Shown here piece by piece: positions 52,176 through 63,492 of a DNA stretch of 64,000 nucleotides. Location of the stretch: positions 8,700,963 to 8,764,962 of the forward strand of contig NC_037643.1 in NCBI RefSeq assembly GCF_003254395.2, read 5' to 3'. The translations under genes and the position numbers were made by a program. Position 1 is the first letter of the stretch, and every line of letters starts with the position of its first letter. The notes beneath the pieces were generated by a model, which made no database searches, was not told where the DNA came from, and saw only the letters and a list, made by a program, of their open reading frames with translations. The stretch is from Apis mellifera. Lineage: Eukaryota; Arthropoda; Insecta; Hymenoptera; Apidae.

Positions 52176-53068
52176 CGTTCTCTTAATATTTATATTGCAT
52201 CACTTTTATTGCTAATCCACGATGGAACCATCCTCAAGTTCGAATCGAATATTCATAACAATTTTAACTTCTATTCCTTAACAATAAATAAATATCGAGT
52301 GTTGTAATCTCGACAATTTCGCAACGCTTTCTCACAAACGTTGCTCACATCTAAGAACTTCGAACGTGAAATGCGTATAAACGAGAAAAACCCAACCCAT
52401 ATATATATATGTATATAAAACCCTTTTAAGGATCCCAAGATTCGTAGGTTATTCAATGGAAACGAACATCAGAGACAAAAATTCACAAGAAATAATCAAT
52501 ATGTCAGTTTAATCACACATAATCGTCTAATGTACAATTAAGAAAATTTCATTCGATTGCCTCTTTGGTATCGTTGATTCATTGAACTGATTCACGGTGA
52601 TCGTTGATAGCGTGCTCTAATTTTACCATACACCTATGTACACGTACATCTGATACCTATTTAATTCGATCTATAATAATCGACACGACGAATAAAATGT
52701 GATCGTCGTACCTCGTCATTTTTAGGAGAAAGTGCGTCTATCTAAAAATTCCTCTCTCGACCACTGTATCTAATATTTTTTCTTTTTCTTCTTCTCTCCA
52801 TTGAATTATTAGCTTACGAGTTTATTATTATTTCGTCGTCTTTCTTTTCTTTAATCATTTGCATTTTTTTCTCTCCCGACTTTTTTTTTTTTTTTTTTTT
52901 CTCTTGTTTTATCATCTCTTGGTCCGTGAATGAGTTTTTTCGCGCGATTGGCATGTACGGTCTTATAAAACCCATTGCCAATACCATCCGATCTATATAT
53001 AATCGTATAAGTGTATACGCAGCTAACGTTTACTCGTTTTTAGAGTTATACTACTGTTTTATTTTTTA

Positions 53069-53072
<4 letters not shown>

Positions 53073-53120
<48 letters not shown>

Positions 53121-53132
53121 ATATATATATAT
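53073..53132. repeat. (TA)n microsatellite
   Basis: About 22 TA units at 53073-53117, then TTT and a further short TA run to 53132. A frame across it reads Ile/Tyr repeats and is an artefact. Confidence 0.95.
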
Positions 53133-56100
53133 AAATATTTAAAATTTTACGCTACCGTAGATGCCTCTTTCCGTCCTTTGCACAAGAAAGAAATAAATTA
53201 TTTCGTGCGAATTATCTATTGCGCTCGTGTTCAGAACGGAACGAAATATGTATGTATATTCCCCTTTGAACACGTGTGGATAATTTACAATATAGCAAAA
53301 AACAAGATAGCTACCAAGTGTTCGATGTAATGTTATGTACACTTTTATGCGCATGCGCACCGTTCGTCGGATTTTTTCTGACTTTATTTCTTGACACGAT
53401 CTAACCTCTAAATCGCGAAATTAGATCGATATCAGGATATTATTGGATATATAAATGGGGCTTCATTGTTGGCACTTAAAAGATTGCATCATATGCAAAA
53501 TGTATTGTTCATTGATGGACGAAATGATTGTTCGAATCGCGAGTCGAATGATGAAGAAAATCTTTTAGCGAAAAATTTTTTATGAAGTATGAAGTGATTC
53601 GTATAAAGTAAAGCAAGCCATGAATTAATGTTTCTCGTTGGTTATTATGTTAATTATATCTGTTATGTTATGTAAATGTATATAATAAAATGTTTTAGAG
53701 CACTTGTCATTGGCAAATATGATATCGAACGTTTGAGCATGCATAGAGAAGTACGACTACTTGTATATGCAAAATTTTACAAGAGCCACTTTAGTTTCTT
53801 TATATAGATTAAAAAAAAAAAAAAATTCCATGTAAAATATCTTAAAAAATAATTCTCTATATTACTTTACACGAACCACTCTCTACACGCAATTTGTATA
53901 AAATAAAAAGCAAGAAAAAATCTTACGAAAGTATAAATCTACGAAAGGACACGTTTTGATACGTTTTTCTTCAAATATATATCTTTCTCAAAATGTTCGA
54001 AATACGTAGTAATACGTTTCATAACCATAAACGTCGAAACTTGGTCGAAAAAAGACACACTATTGATCGACTACAAACTACGCAGCATCAAAATTTTGTC
54101 ACAACTATATTCTAACGTAATACTACGTTTTCATAAGCTAGTAATTTATCATAATTTATTTAACATTACACAATACACCATCGTTGATAATCCTCGTTAT
54201 CAATATCGAATCTTTTAATATCTTTTTCTCTTTTCCGATATATTCCGATATATATTATATGTATACTTTTTCCCAGACACATAACCAAATAGATCAATCT
54301 TCTATCGAACTCACTTTTCATTTTAGTCGAACACGCTTTTCGAAAACCCAATGCCATTACGAAACATCAAAGCCAACACGAATAACCCCTTTAATCGATT
54401 CTATATCGATCCGACAACATTTCTCGATTCTTTCCGCCATTTTCTCGAATTTATCGATACACATCGAGGAAGCATGCTCTACTTTGAATTTCTACAAAAC
54501 CTACATAGCTGCACTATAATTCGCAAATACGAACTCACGAAGTATGGATTACATACGATGAACCATATTTTAAAATGACTGTATCATATCGTTCACGGAT
54601 TTCGTCTTTACCGCAACATTTTAACACTTAATTTTATATATACGTATGAATAGCGCTATCTATAATTTTAAATGTGATAAATACAAAGTGTGCGTATATG
54701 TACTTGGTAATGATGGTGTGTGTTATTTGGCAGTTTCTCATGTTCCACTCCTATCTCTCACTCCTGTATCACTTTCGAAATGGATTCTTCATTCCATCTT
54801 CCCCCTGCTTTCTACGTTAATATCGAGATTAATATCGAGATTAATATCGCCTTCTTTATGTACAATGCAATCTTTGGTTTCACTACGAAATCTACGCGTT
54901 GTGTACACTCCAGGACGCCATTGCTCAACTGACGACATCTTGGCGAGTTTCTTGAGCTCGCGCACGTTATTTTCCCCATTTTTCGAAACGGTTCGTGATT
55001 GGCGAACACATGCTCTCATTTATTTCTATGATTCAACAACTACATACAAGGTCTTTTAGGCCTGCTCCACAAGATATAGAAAGTTACCAAACATACAGAA
55101 TTACCAAAAAGAAAAAAACTATATATTTAATTAGTATTCTATTACGACATATTTTGTCAATTCAGAATAAATTCTAATATTTAAGCCCCGAACCGATCAA
55201 CTACACTATAAAATTATTTTAATTCGTTCTTTAATATCGTTATGTTAGAAATCAACTTATATTAAAGACAAAATCTTTCTCCAAGATTCCCATCGAGTAC
55301 TTAAATATACAATAGATAAATATTTGGTACTGTTTTATAGTATAATATTCGTTTTCTAATCGCGAGGTTCGTCAAATTAGCATATGATAAATACTCAAAA
55401 CTTTTCTATCTGATCCTTTTTTTCTTTTTTTCGTTTTCTTTTTATTTTACAATAATCAATACGTGCAATTTTTGTGTATGCATACATACATGTATGTCTA
55501 TGTACATATAATATACATAAATGCCAACATATGAAAAATATAAAACGAAATAAGGACCATCAGTCTTGGGAGATAAAGATGTCGAAAAAACAGTAACGAA
55601 TCGAACGAGGGATGATGATATTATGGAAAAACGAATCAATCGTGGTATTAAGCCATCCACGGTTTAAAAAAAAATGATTCAGCCTCTAAATCTCATCAGT
55701 CAATTCATTTTTTTTTTTTAATTGATTGCACGCGATCAAAATTGAGCATTCGCAAATTTATCAACTCACCTGTATGTTCTTTTGTGGGAATGTTCGTATG
55801 TGTATATGTGCCATTTTAAATGCAATATTAAATTATAAATGTATATGCAATGGGAAACTTGAATCTTTCGAAAAAAAATTGTGTCACGTCGTTAATTTTT
55901 TTTTTTTTGTCTTTTTTAAATTATTTTAAAATTATTTTAGGCGAGTCGTCGATGTGATGTTAGTCACGCTTTTTCTTAATGACAAAACATCGAATATATA
56001 ATTTTATTTCGTAAAGAGTCATTTTCATTAAATAATACTGTTCACAATAATCACACGGTTCGCCCAACGAGATATAGTGAAACGGGAATTTTCAAACTTC

Positions 56101-56859
56101 GTTGTTTTTCTATTTTATTATTGTTAATATCTTTTCTTTTTCATTTTCTCGTTGCACAAACATGAATATAATATATAAAGAATGAGCACATAATTGTCTT
56201 TTAAATGAGTTTTGTTTCGATTTGTTAATGCCCTCGATGTAGAAAATCACAGTGTCATAGTTGATCAAGAATTTGGCAAAATGATTGGATTTGTCTTTCA
56301 CTTACCTGAGTCGTTATCAAACCTTGTACCATTCATTTCGAAATGAAATAATCATTCAAACTGTCACAACTATATCTGTTTAGAATAATACTACAAAATT
56401 TCAAGAGATAAAAGCTACAAATGCTTTGCGCGATCCCGTTTCAATTCAACTTCTCATCCCAATGTTAAAGTCTCAACTAGATTTTATAATATTGTTTTAT
56501 AAAAAATTCGACTGATGTTCTGATACGAGGATCAATTTGCACGATTGGATATATACTTCTTTTAACCTCACAATTACGAATTTCCAAACTTTTTCCCTGA
56601 AGAACAATTGTTTCACAATATTTTCAACATTGCACTAATATTTTAAACAGTACACTTGTCAAACAAGCACTTGTCAGATTTCCTTCAAATATTCATATCA
56701 ATATCATAATCTCTAAAAGTTCACAAAGGAAAAGCGAGAGCCTTGCCTATTCGCGCGAGTTTGTCAACGATCAAAGCAAAGATCGTCAAGCGTTTTTGAA
56801 ACCTAACTTCTCAAACAAACGATAATGAAGATCCAAAAAACAATGGATCACAGATTTTT

Positions 56860-57468
56860 TTACAATTCTTCAGACAGAGCGATGGGTGCTCTAGAACCAG
56901 GTTTCATATCCTTCACACCGATTCCGATGTCATCAACTGGTGCTGGTGCCAACTTCAATTGGTTGCCGTTCACTTTAATATCATTCACGGAATGGGACCT
57001 ACCATGCGTAATAAGCGGTTTCGCTGTCTGATTAGTGCTTGTATTCGAATTTGAGCTGCTCACAGAATTCGTGCTAGGACTAGTCGCGGAGTTCGAACTC
57101 GAACTACAGTTCACAGTACCGCTTGAGAGGGAACTCGAGTTAGAATTTGCATCTTGCGTTTGATTGGTCGCCGTGGATTGCATTACAGGATTGGGAATGG
57201 ATGATTTGGAACGAGGTTTTGGCTTTGGGTTCATCGAGTTCACGATAGGAATAGGGGTTGCAGATTGATCAAGTGTTTCACGAGCAGTATCGAGCGCGGA
57301 ATCTGGCGAAATTGGTATTTTAGTGGATACAACTGATTTTGAAAAAGTTGTGAGTTGGTTAGCCGATTGCGATCGCACTGTATGACTGCCAAGTTTGTCC
57401 CGCAGCGCCATCTGATAAGCTACTTCAAACGCCTGACCTAAGGTTAGGATCACCTCCGTTGCTTGGTC
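56860..57468 (-). CDS. ANKS1: ANKS1 terminal exon: last PTB helix and Ser/Asn-rich C-terminal tail
   Basis: The exon starts after acceptor CTGTTTCAG in phase 0 and runs 202 codons to TAA. Residues 1-23, including VILTLGQAFEVAYQMAL, form the C-terminal PTB helix that closes over the bound peptide. The remaining 180 or so residues look disordered: a basic proline motif KPKPRSKSS, a long Ser/Asn/Thr-rich run, and HGRSHSVND, whose RSxS pattern could be a phosphorylation-dependent docking site. The chain ends IALSEEL. Codons are unbiased for repeats at DNA level, so the Ser/Asn tract is not a simple microsatellite. Confidence 0.94.
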   Translation of the reverse strand, partial: DQATEVILTLGQAFEVAYQMALRDKLGSHTVRSQSANQLTTFSKSVVSTKIPISPDSALDTARETLDQSATPIPIVNSMNPKPKPRSKSSIPNPVMQSTATNQTQDANSNSSSLSSGTVNCSSSSNSATSPSTNSVSSSNSNTSTNQTAKPLITHGRSHSVNDIKVNGNQLKLAPAPVDDIGIGVKDMKPGSRAPIALSEEL

Positions 57469-60400
57469 CTGAAACAGATATGTCTCACTTCGTAGATTTA
57501 TTGTGAAAATAATTAAAATTTAGATGAAATTGACAATGATACATTTTGATTATTAATGAAGAAGAAGTGAAATGATTGAATTGCTAATAATATTAATAGA
57601 TTTAACGTATTCGTTATTGGAATTATTACGAAGCTATTTCTAAATTGTGTTGATAAAATTGAAACATCAAGAAATACGTGAAAAATCAAGAAGAATTTAT
57701 TTACTGGAACAAAATTTCACTTAATATCCGATTAAATAATTTCCCATTGATTAAACATATTATATCTGAATGAGAAATCGTGGGCTGTAAAGAGAATAAA
57801 CTGTTGTATGTTACGTATATGCATGTAAGTATTCCATTTCAATTGCTTATTTTCCATTCGGATCATTTAAATAATAATAATTCTAAATTCTGTTTCAAAA
57901 AACTTTCATATAGATAGTTTTCAACATGTGATATTGAAAATAAAGAAAATGAAAATGGACTTACCATTGTTGGTACGCAAAATACATGGCAGAAATGCGT
58001 ACGACTGGCATGGTCCTTAGTAATATATGCAAAATGCGTGAGATCGTCGGCATCCTGACAGGCGCAGTGAATGTTGCGAATTTCGTGCTCGCAAATCGGC
58101 TCCTATATCGATTCCCATCATTCCAAATACAAATGTATATAGGCACAGTAATCGTATTATGGTTCAACGTTAATCCTTTCGAACGTGATACAAACTCCAT
58201 AAATGCAGGACATTGTTCTCCTTATATCATTATATTATCGATTCGAAGTAATTTTGTGATAAATTCCAATTAATTTTATCACAAAAATTTTCAAATCACA
58301 TACGTTCAATTAAAACTATATTTTTATATGTCTAAAACTATTTATAAAGATATTACATTTAAATTAATCATAATTACACTACACAAAGGATTAACGTTAT
58401 TTAAAATTTTTTTCCAGATATTCTTTCTACGATATGTTTAAATATATCTTGTAAAAAAATGTCTTACATTAGTCACCGTGTTGAGGAATCGAACGCCACG
58501 ATAAGAAATCGCCAAAGTGATGTCAGGGATGACTCTAGGTTCGCGGCAAGTTTTCTTCAGCTTTTGTATCGATTTCTTTGTCGACTCGGTACCGCGTAAC
58601 TCCTTCACCACAGTGGAACCTAGATACTACGCGATTTTTGAACAGAAAAAAAACCGTACCTCTAGAATCTACAAGGTATTTAAACGCCAAGCTTTTTTAA
58701 AAATACATTTCTATCATAAATCTACCAATATTAGTAATGAATGGCATATAAATTATTTATAAAATATGATTATATTAATAAGTTAGTAATAAGAATTATC
58801 TTAAGCATTATTAAATTGTTGTGTAATATTTGCAGAATTATGAATCAAAGAAACAAGGGATCATCAAGTATGAACAGTATGATCTTCCAAATGAAGAAAG
58901 CGTTAAATGCTCGTTTATTGCGCTAGAGGTTACACCAAAGAAGATAATATTCTGAATGAAATGTGTTATTAGCTACACCCACGCTATAATTATGGTAATA
59001 GCCTTCACCTTGAAACGTTGTCATGATTATCTGGCTGACATCACACACCGCACTCGTTATTCAAGAACCATACAATATGTTAGAACTACAGAGCAGAATT
59101 ACGGAATACAATTTCTACAATGAAATATTCTGGTTTTTATAGCAACTATAATTTCCTTTTTATACAACGTTATAAGAAGCTCGATTACCGCCGATTTTTT
59201 TGATGTAACCATCTCGCAACGCAGTAACATAAATCCCAAAGTATATCATACGATATTAGAGTTGCATATGAAATGGCAAACTTCATAGGTGTATAAAGTC
59301 ATTCAAAATATTTCTTATGGATAAAAACAGTAATTCAATGAACGAGAAATTTTATATTAATTATATTAAATATCAATTATATTAATTAATTTTGACTATT
59401 AATCATATACTAATAGTTATGTTACATATATCTACTATGTGAAAATGGTATATTCATTATTTCATCATCATTATAATCAAAGAAACATAAAATAAAAGTT
59501 ATATTTCTTGAAGAAAGTTAAGTTAAAAATAATTTTATTATACTTTTTCAGAATTTTATTAAAAGAAGCATAAAAAGAAATATAAAAATCTTTTCCTGGA
59601 GATATAAAAAGTTAGCAGCATAAAAGCTATCAAGAATTCGGCCATTCCATCCACAACGATCTACGTAAATTATCCTTAATAACCAATAATAGAATCCATC
59701 CACTACACACTAAAAGCAGTAAAAAGATTTGGCTGTCTGGAAGGAATAGTTCCGTGGAAGGAAGGCACGGCAAAAGGGATGTAAAATAGTAAGAAGCAAG
59801 AAAAGAGATAGAAGGGATGGAAGAACGGAAGCAATTAGACTTACGTTGGCGACGTACGTGACGCAGCCGGTGACTAGAGCTTTTGGCTGGTGCCTCCATT
59901 GCGTCTTGAGGGTGGACGGGACACCGAGCAGCAACTCTGACGGTGCCCTGATCTCGAGTTGTTCCGGTGCCGAGATCGCCCCATTATGCGAACTGGGTCG
60001 TTGGGGTGGCTGCGGAGCCGGCCTGTTTTTGCGATGCCTTAATGTGCTCGTGCCGGTCGAATTCGTTCCGGTTATCGACGTACCGCCATTACCCTCCGTC
60101 GTTGTTTCCGGCAGCTTCTCCCGTATCTCCTCCTTCAGCTGCTGTATGTTCGACTTCTGCGGAAACGAGGTGCCGCCCAATTTTTGAGTAATTTGAGAGA
60201 GCCTTGTCGTTAGAGATTTTACAAAAAAAAGAAATACACATAGCTTCTTCTGATTTTTTTTTTCTTTGTATTAAACGTTTGTAATAGTAAAATATATATA
60301 TACATATCATTTAGATATGAAAATATTTCTAATTTTCAATTATTCAAGGAAATTTAAAAATGTAAAACAAATTATCTCTTTCAATCTTCAAAATTATATT

Positions 60401-63400
60401 ATATTAAGAAAATGATGAGTTCATGTTCTTTGAAAATATAGGTATACCAGATTACCATTTATCAAAACAAAAATGTTATATATAAAGCGGAATATTTACA
60501 TCAGATTGTCCATCTATTGAAATTATTAAAATTAATTATAAACTTGTATATATTTTTGTTTCTCTAGAATTCAAAAAAAAAGGAGGAGGGGGAAGGAAAG
60601 GAGGGGAGATTTCGAACCGCTGAAGAAACTTTGCCTTTCGTCAAACAATGTAAACCCCGAACACGTCAATATTAACACCATAGAACGCGAATACATTCCA
60701 TTAATTTCGGCCGTGGAACATAAAACCTTCCAATAGATTTATTTGAACGAACGAACGACCGGAGCAAATACCTTTTTACATTCCAACGTCGCGTTTCGGC
60801 CGCGTTACAAGCAAATTTCCGATACGTCAGCGGAGCCAAAAATAAAAATGGACACATGTCGGCGCGAAAAATTTTCGCGCAGCGTTACAAAGCCGCGCAC
60901 GAAAACCGGGGGGAGGAGGAGGAGGAGGAGGAGGAGGAGAAAGAGGGGGAGGGTGCTCGTGTTACAGAACGTGCAATTACACTCGTGAAAGCGTCGCGCG
61001 TTTCGAATCGGCACCCGTACACCAGTCCTGATGAAAATGAAAAAAAGAAAAAAAAAAAAAAAGAAAGAAAAAAAAGAAAACTTTTTGCAATCTCCGGGAA
61101 TGAATCGTTTCACGCCGTTCCGGGAATTACGATCAAACCAGATTCAAACCACACGAGCGTATCGTTCGCCGTACGGATTACATCCCGCGAATCGTTTGTT
61201 ACATCTGCCTCTCCTATATAATTTCTCTTCAGTATCGTTAAAAGAGAGAGAGAGAGGAAAAATTGAAAAAATAAAATAAAATGATTGAAAATAAGAAATG
61301 ATACGACGATGAAAAATATTTCCTTACAAGCATAAATAATTCGAATATTTCAATCTCTATATAATAATCAATAACTGTCGAAAAAATGTTTACCAATATT
61401 TAAAAAATACCTCTGACTTGAATTTCCAATCGGGAAAGATTGATCGAAGAAAATATTAATATAATCTAGATCTAAGAGAAGGTGAAAAAAGAAGAGAAAA
61501 AAAAATTAACTTCAAATTTATACACCGTGAAAACCACACACACAAACACATAGAGATTCGAAGATTAATCCACAGACGGATCCCTCCCCTCCTCCTCGCC
61601 TGGAAGCGCGACGAGAGCTCCGCGCGGGGCCGGTAATCGTGAAATTCGATTACGAGGAAAGAATGGACGTAAGAAGCAGAGAAACGGGGGAACAAAGAGA
61701 GCAATTTGGACGTGTGCGCGTCGACCGACGGCCATTAATCGAATTTAATTAGCTAATTAAGGGGAGCACCGTCGAAAAGGCCGAGCGGCGAGACGCTCCG
61801 CGCGAGAAGGCGGAGAGGGAGGGAAGAAGAGGAGGAGGGAGGAGGGGAGAGTAGCTCGTTAACGGATGCACGTATCGCGCTCGAGGCGCCCGAACAAAAA
61901 CTATTAGCGTCCGCTCGAGCGATCAGGCTGAAAGGTTGGCTCGAGTGTCGCCTCGTGAGGCAAGTGTGTGTATATTACGCGGGAAACAGGTAGCTTGGAT
62001 GCGCCCTCCCTCCTCGGTTACAATAACACCTCTCCAATTAGCCACGATATTTACATTATGACGCGATCGGTTGAAAGCTCGGGGAGTGGGAAGCGATCGA
62101 GCTTGGGCCCGGGCGTGTCGCAGCCACCCTCGAGCCCACCACCGTCCTCTTTTTTGCCCAAGTGCTTCGCGGCCCTTGTCAGACACCCCGTTCAACGGGG
62201 ATTCTTAACAGGAACCCTTCATCCGCGACACTCGTCACTCGTCGATCCATTCCGTTTCTTTTTTCCTCTCCTTTCTCTTTCCTTTTCTTCCACCGTTTCC
62301 CCCCCTCCCTCTTTCGCTCTGTCTGATTTCGATTGCACTTTTGAAACGCGCGCGATGTGACGCGCCCTCCCCCCTCCCCTATCCGGGCCAGGTGAGAGAA
62401 TCGGCGGAACAAGAGCGTCACGTGATCCGATCGGCGGAAACGAAGCTCGTTAACCCTTTCCAGACTCTTCGACTTTTCGGTCGTTTTACTCGTTTCGCGT
62501 TAAACACGATCCTCGGATGATCGTTACGATTGAAAAAGTTCGAATGATGGAATCTCTTTTTCGAGAGACGTGAAAATTTCGAGTGTGATAATTATATTTA
62601 TTCAATGTTATTCGATCGAATATTCTAATCTTTTTCATTTTCAAATAATAAAATAACATTAATTTAAACAGAAAAATTCGTTACACGCTCAAAAAAAAAA
62701 AAATTCTACGGAGGCATCTTCGAAGCAAGTTCTGCATACGAAACCAAAAAATACCAAAGATTCTAAATTTAACTCCACGGTTAAAATATTTTCGCGATTT
62801 TTCACGGGCATTATCGATTCCGGACGAATGTTTTTTGAAACGCGTCGATCGATTCGTATTCAGTCAAAGCGATTTCACTCACCAAGGTGTTCAAATCCTT
62901 ATTGAGATCCTCCAAGTTGGGCCCGGCGCAGTTACGATTCTGCGCACGCGCGCTCGATCCACTGACGGACGCGAGGATCCTCTTACGGTGCGCCGGCTTC
63001 TGTATCTCGAGCACGGTCGCCAATTCCACCTCCCACACGCACCTCACGCGCTCCATATCCGTGTACAAGTGCTTTTTGAACGTTTCCGCGTAATTTTCCA
63101 AATGGATACTTTTCAACCACTCGTCCACCGATTGAACGTTGGACCGTTTGTCCAACCGTTTGTTCAACAAACCGACCGCGTCCATTATCACCGCCCGCTC
63201 TTGATCGCTAGTGATCTCCATATCCTTCAGATCGGTCTCGTCCAAAACCCCGTTCTGGAAGTAAGAAAGAATATTCCACACTTTTTGCGTCTCCCTATTA
63301 TCTCCCTATTGTATCATCGTTTCTTTCTTTATAACGATAAATGTAATAAAGAAGCGATGCTCACTATGAAATCCAGGTCGTCGAATCCGTAGTTGATGAA

Positions 63401-63492
63401 CAGGGTCTCGTAATCGGCCAGGCCCAGCGTCGACAGCCATTGGCCAACGGAAGTGGAGACGATAGGACTGCTACTAGTGTCCGAGCTCAAAC
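56860..63492 (-). CDS. ANKS1: ANKS1/Odin/AIDA-1 family scaffold (SAM-SAM-PTB), 3' part of the gene
   Basis: Six exons join without any frame break: 63492-63365, 63254-62883, 60156-59845, 58626-58468, 58102-57965 and 57468-56860, with the stop TAA at 56862-56860. They give 571 complete codons. Domain order is SAM1, SAM2, coiled coil, proline-rich linker, PTB, Ser/Asn-rich tail. Tandem SAM followed by a C-terminal PTB is the signature of ANKS1A (Odin) and ANKS1B (AIDA-1), called CG4393 in Drosophila; the motifs WEVELATVLEI and AHRKRILASV in SAM2 and VILTLGQAFEVAYQ in the PTB are typical. In vertebrates these cytoplasmic adaptors bind Eph receptors and modulate receptor trafficking or postsynaptic signalling; the insect role is inferred. 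Ankyrin repeats expected at the N-terminus are not in the window, so the first exon seen begins mid-codon (phase 1). Splice sites were assigned by eye. Family assignment is near certain; orthology to A or B cannot be separated. Confidence 0.93.
57469..58467 (-). other. Two short ANKS1 introns flanking the 58102-57965 exon
   Basis: GT-AG introns of 365 bp (58467-58103, donor GTAAGA) and 496 bp (57964-57469, donor GTAAGT). Both are AT-rich with no internal feature seen. Confidence 0.8.
57965..58102 (-). CDS. ANKS1: ANKS1 exon: PTB domain, central strands
   Basis: The 138-bp exon (46 codons, phase 0 at both ends) lies between acceptor CGATATAG and donor GTAAGT. It encodes EPICEHEIRNIHCACQDADD, then LTHFAYITKD and THFCHVFCV, ending PTM. 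The H-x-I-x-x-I pattern, FAYI and CHVF strands are standard PTB features in the peptide-binding half of the domain. The opposite strand happens to be open across this region, which is a shadow. Confidence 0.92.
58468..58626 (-). CDS. ANKS1: ANKS1 exon: PTB domain core, YLGS segment
   Basis: The 159-bp exon (53 codons, phase 0 at both ends) lies between acceptor AATCGCGTAG and donor GTAAGA. It begins YLGSTVVKELRGTES, the hallmark of PTB domains of the Dab/Shc/Odin type: YLGS on the first strand, then a helix starting at GTES. It continues to a hydrophobic strand ITLAISYRGVRFLN. It is shorter than 60 codons and so easily missed without the flanking exons. Joined to its neighbours it leaves the PTB fold uninterrupted. 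Confidence 0.92.
58627..59844 (-). other. ANKS1 intron within the PTB domain, 1.2 kb
   Basis: AT-rich GT-AG intron (donor GTAAGT, acceptor AATCGCGTAG). It contains (T)TAATTA-rich stretches near 59350-59450 and nothing I can name. Confidence 0.8.
59845..60156 (-). CDS. ANKS1: ANKS1 exon: coiled coil, proline-rich linker, start of PTB
   Basis: The 312-bp exon is 104 codons, phase 0 at both ends, with donor GTAAGT. I chose the acceptor TTTCCGCAG at 60157 because it keeps phase 0 and continues the upstream heptads as KSNIQQLKEEIREKL. Two AGs further upstream (exon starts 60249 or 60202) were considered and rejected. After the coiled coil comes a Gly/Thr/Ser linker, a basic proline-rich stretch RPAPQPPQRPSS that could bind SH3 domains, and the PTB start TQWRHQPKALVTGCVTYVAN. 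In the family this last segment is the first PTB strand, preceding the YLGS motif found at the start of the next exon. Confidence 0.88.
60911..60939. repeat. (GAG)n trinucleotide repeat in ANKS1 intron
   Basis: Nine or so GAG/GGA units, intronic in the gene model. Poly-Glu and poly-Leu frames across it are artefacts. Confidence 0.9.
61745..61760. promoter_or_regulatory. Homeodomain-type palindrome in ANKS1 intron
   Basis: TTAATTAGCTAATTAA is a perfect 16-bp palindrome carrying two inverted TAATTA cores, inside a CpG-rich, non-repetitive intronic island. Confidence 0.3.
62883..63254 (-). CDS. ANKS1: ANKS1 exon: end of SAM1, complete SAM2, start of coiled coil
   Basis: The 372-bp exon lies between acceptor TTACTTCCAG and donor GTGAGT, phase 0 at both ends, 124 codons. 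It finishes SAM1 (NGVLDETDLKDMEI, then a helix ending LLNKRLDKR). It then carries all of SAM2, from SVDEWLKSIHLENYAETF through WEVELATVLEIQ to AHRKRILASVS. SAM domains mediate homo- and heterotypic oligomerisation; in mammalian ANKS1 proteins the tandem SAM pair binds EphA receptor SAM domains. The exon closes with LEDLNKDLNTL, the first heptads of a coiled coil completed by the next exon. Reading past the donor gives about 23 intron-encoded residues and a stop, which I do not count. Confidence 0.93.
63255..63364 (-). other. ANKS1 intron between SAM1 and SAM2 exons
   Basis: Short 110-bp GT-AG intron (donor GTGAGC, acceptor TTACTTCCAG) splitting SAM1 after its second helix. No other feature seen. 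Confidence 0.85.
63365..63492 (-). CDS. ANKS1: ANKS1 exon: start of SAM domain 1
   Basis: This 128-bp exon follows acceptor TTGCACAG and ends at donor GTGAGC. It starts with two bases of a split codon, then reads LSSDTSSSPIVSTS and the SAM1 opening VGQWLSTLGLADYETLF, ending YGFDDLDFI in phase 0. Trp and the LGL..Y pattern match helix 1-2 of SAM domains. The Ser-rich lead is linker. Its first half is copied three or more times upstream (63571-64000), but only this copy continues into the second half of the exon and a donor. Confidence 0.9.

Larger units (their letters stand above)
49341..56859 (-). other. AT-rich 3' flank and probable 3' UTR of ANKS1
   Basis: Starting directly after the stop codon, this DNA is AT-rich, low in CpG and has few minisatellites, unlike the region left of 48.5 kb. 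Minus-strand AATAAA signals occur at 56119-56114, 56008-56003 and 55446-55441, plus more beyond; none has an obvious GU-rich element, so the transcript end cannot be fixed. Eight minus-strand TGTANATA octamers lie between 49686 and 55506. ORFs here, including 54646-55059 (+) and 54789-55019 (-), show no recognisable domain. An unusually long 3' UTR is possible but not shown. Confidence 0.5.
60157..62882 (-). other. ANKS1 intron, 2.7 kb, with CpG-rich island and purine tracts
   Basis: The largest intron in the window. It holds a GAG trinucleotide run (60911-60939), a poly-A/AAG tract near 61040-61080 and a CpG-rich, low-repeat island from about 61560 to 62430. Within the island is a 16-bp homeodomain-type palindrome (61745-61760). 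I see no exon in the island with convincing splice sites and frame; an alternative promoter or enhancer is possible. Confidence 0.7.

Noticed and set aside
52926..53330. A 134-codon plus frame
   Set aside because: It crosses the TA microsatellite; the Ile/Tyr run is an artefact and the flanks have no domain.
54646..55059. A 137-codon plus frame and overlapping minus frames in the 3' flank
   Set aside because: No domain, no splice context, and short internal repeats (ATCGAGATTAAT, three times at 54820-54850) explain part of the openness.
60157..60249. Longer 5' extension of the coiled-coil exon, starting at 60249 or 60202
   Set aside because: The frame is open, but the 60249 acceptor has a purine-rich lead and adds an odd hydrophobic run, and 60202 breaks phase. 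The CAG at 60157 keeps phase 0 and continues the coiled coil.
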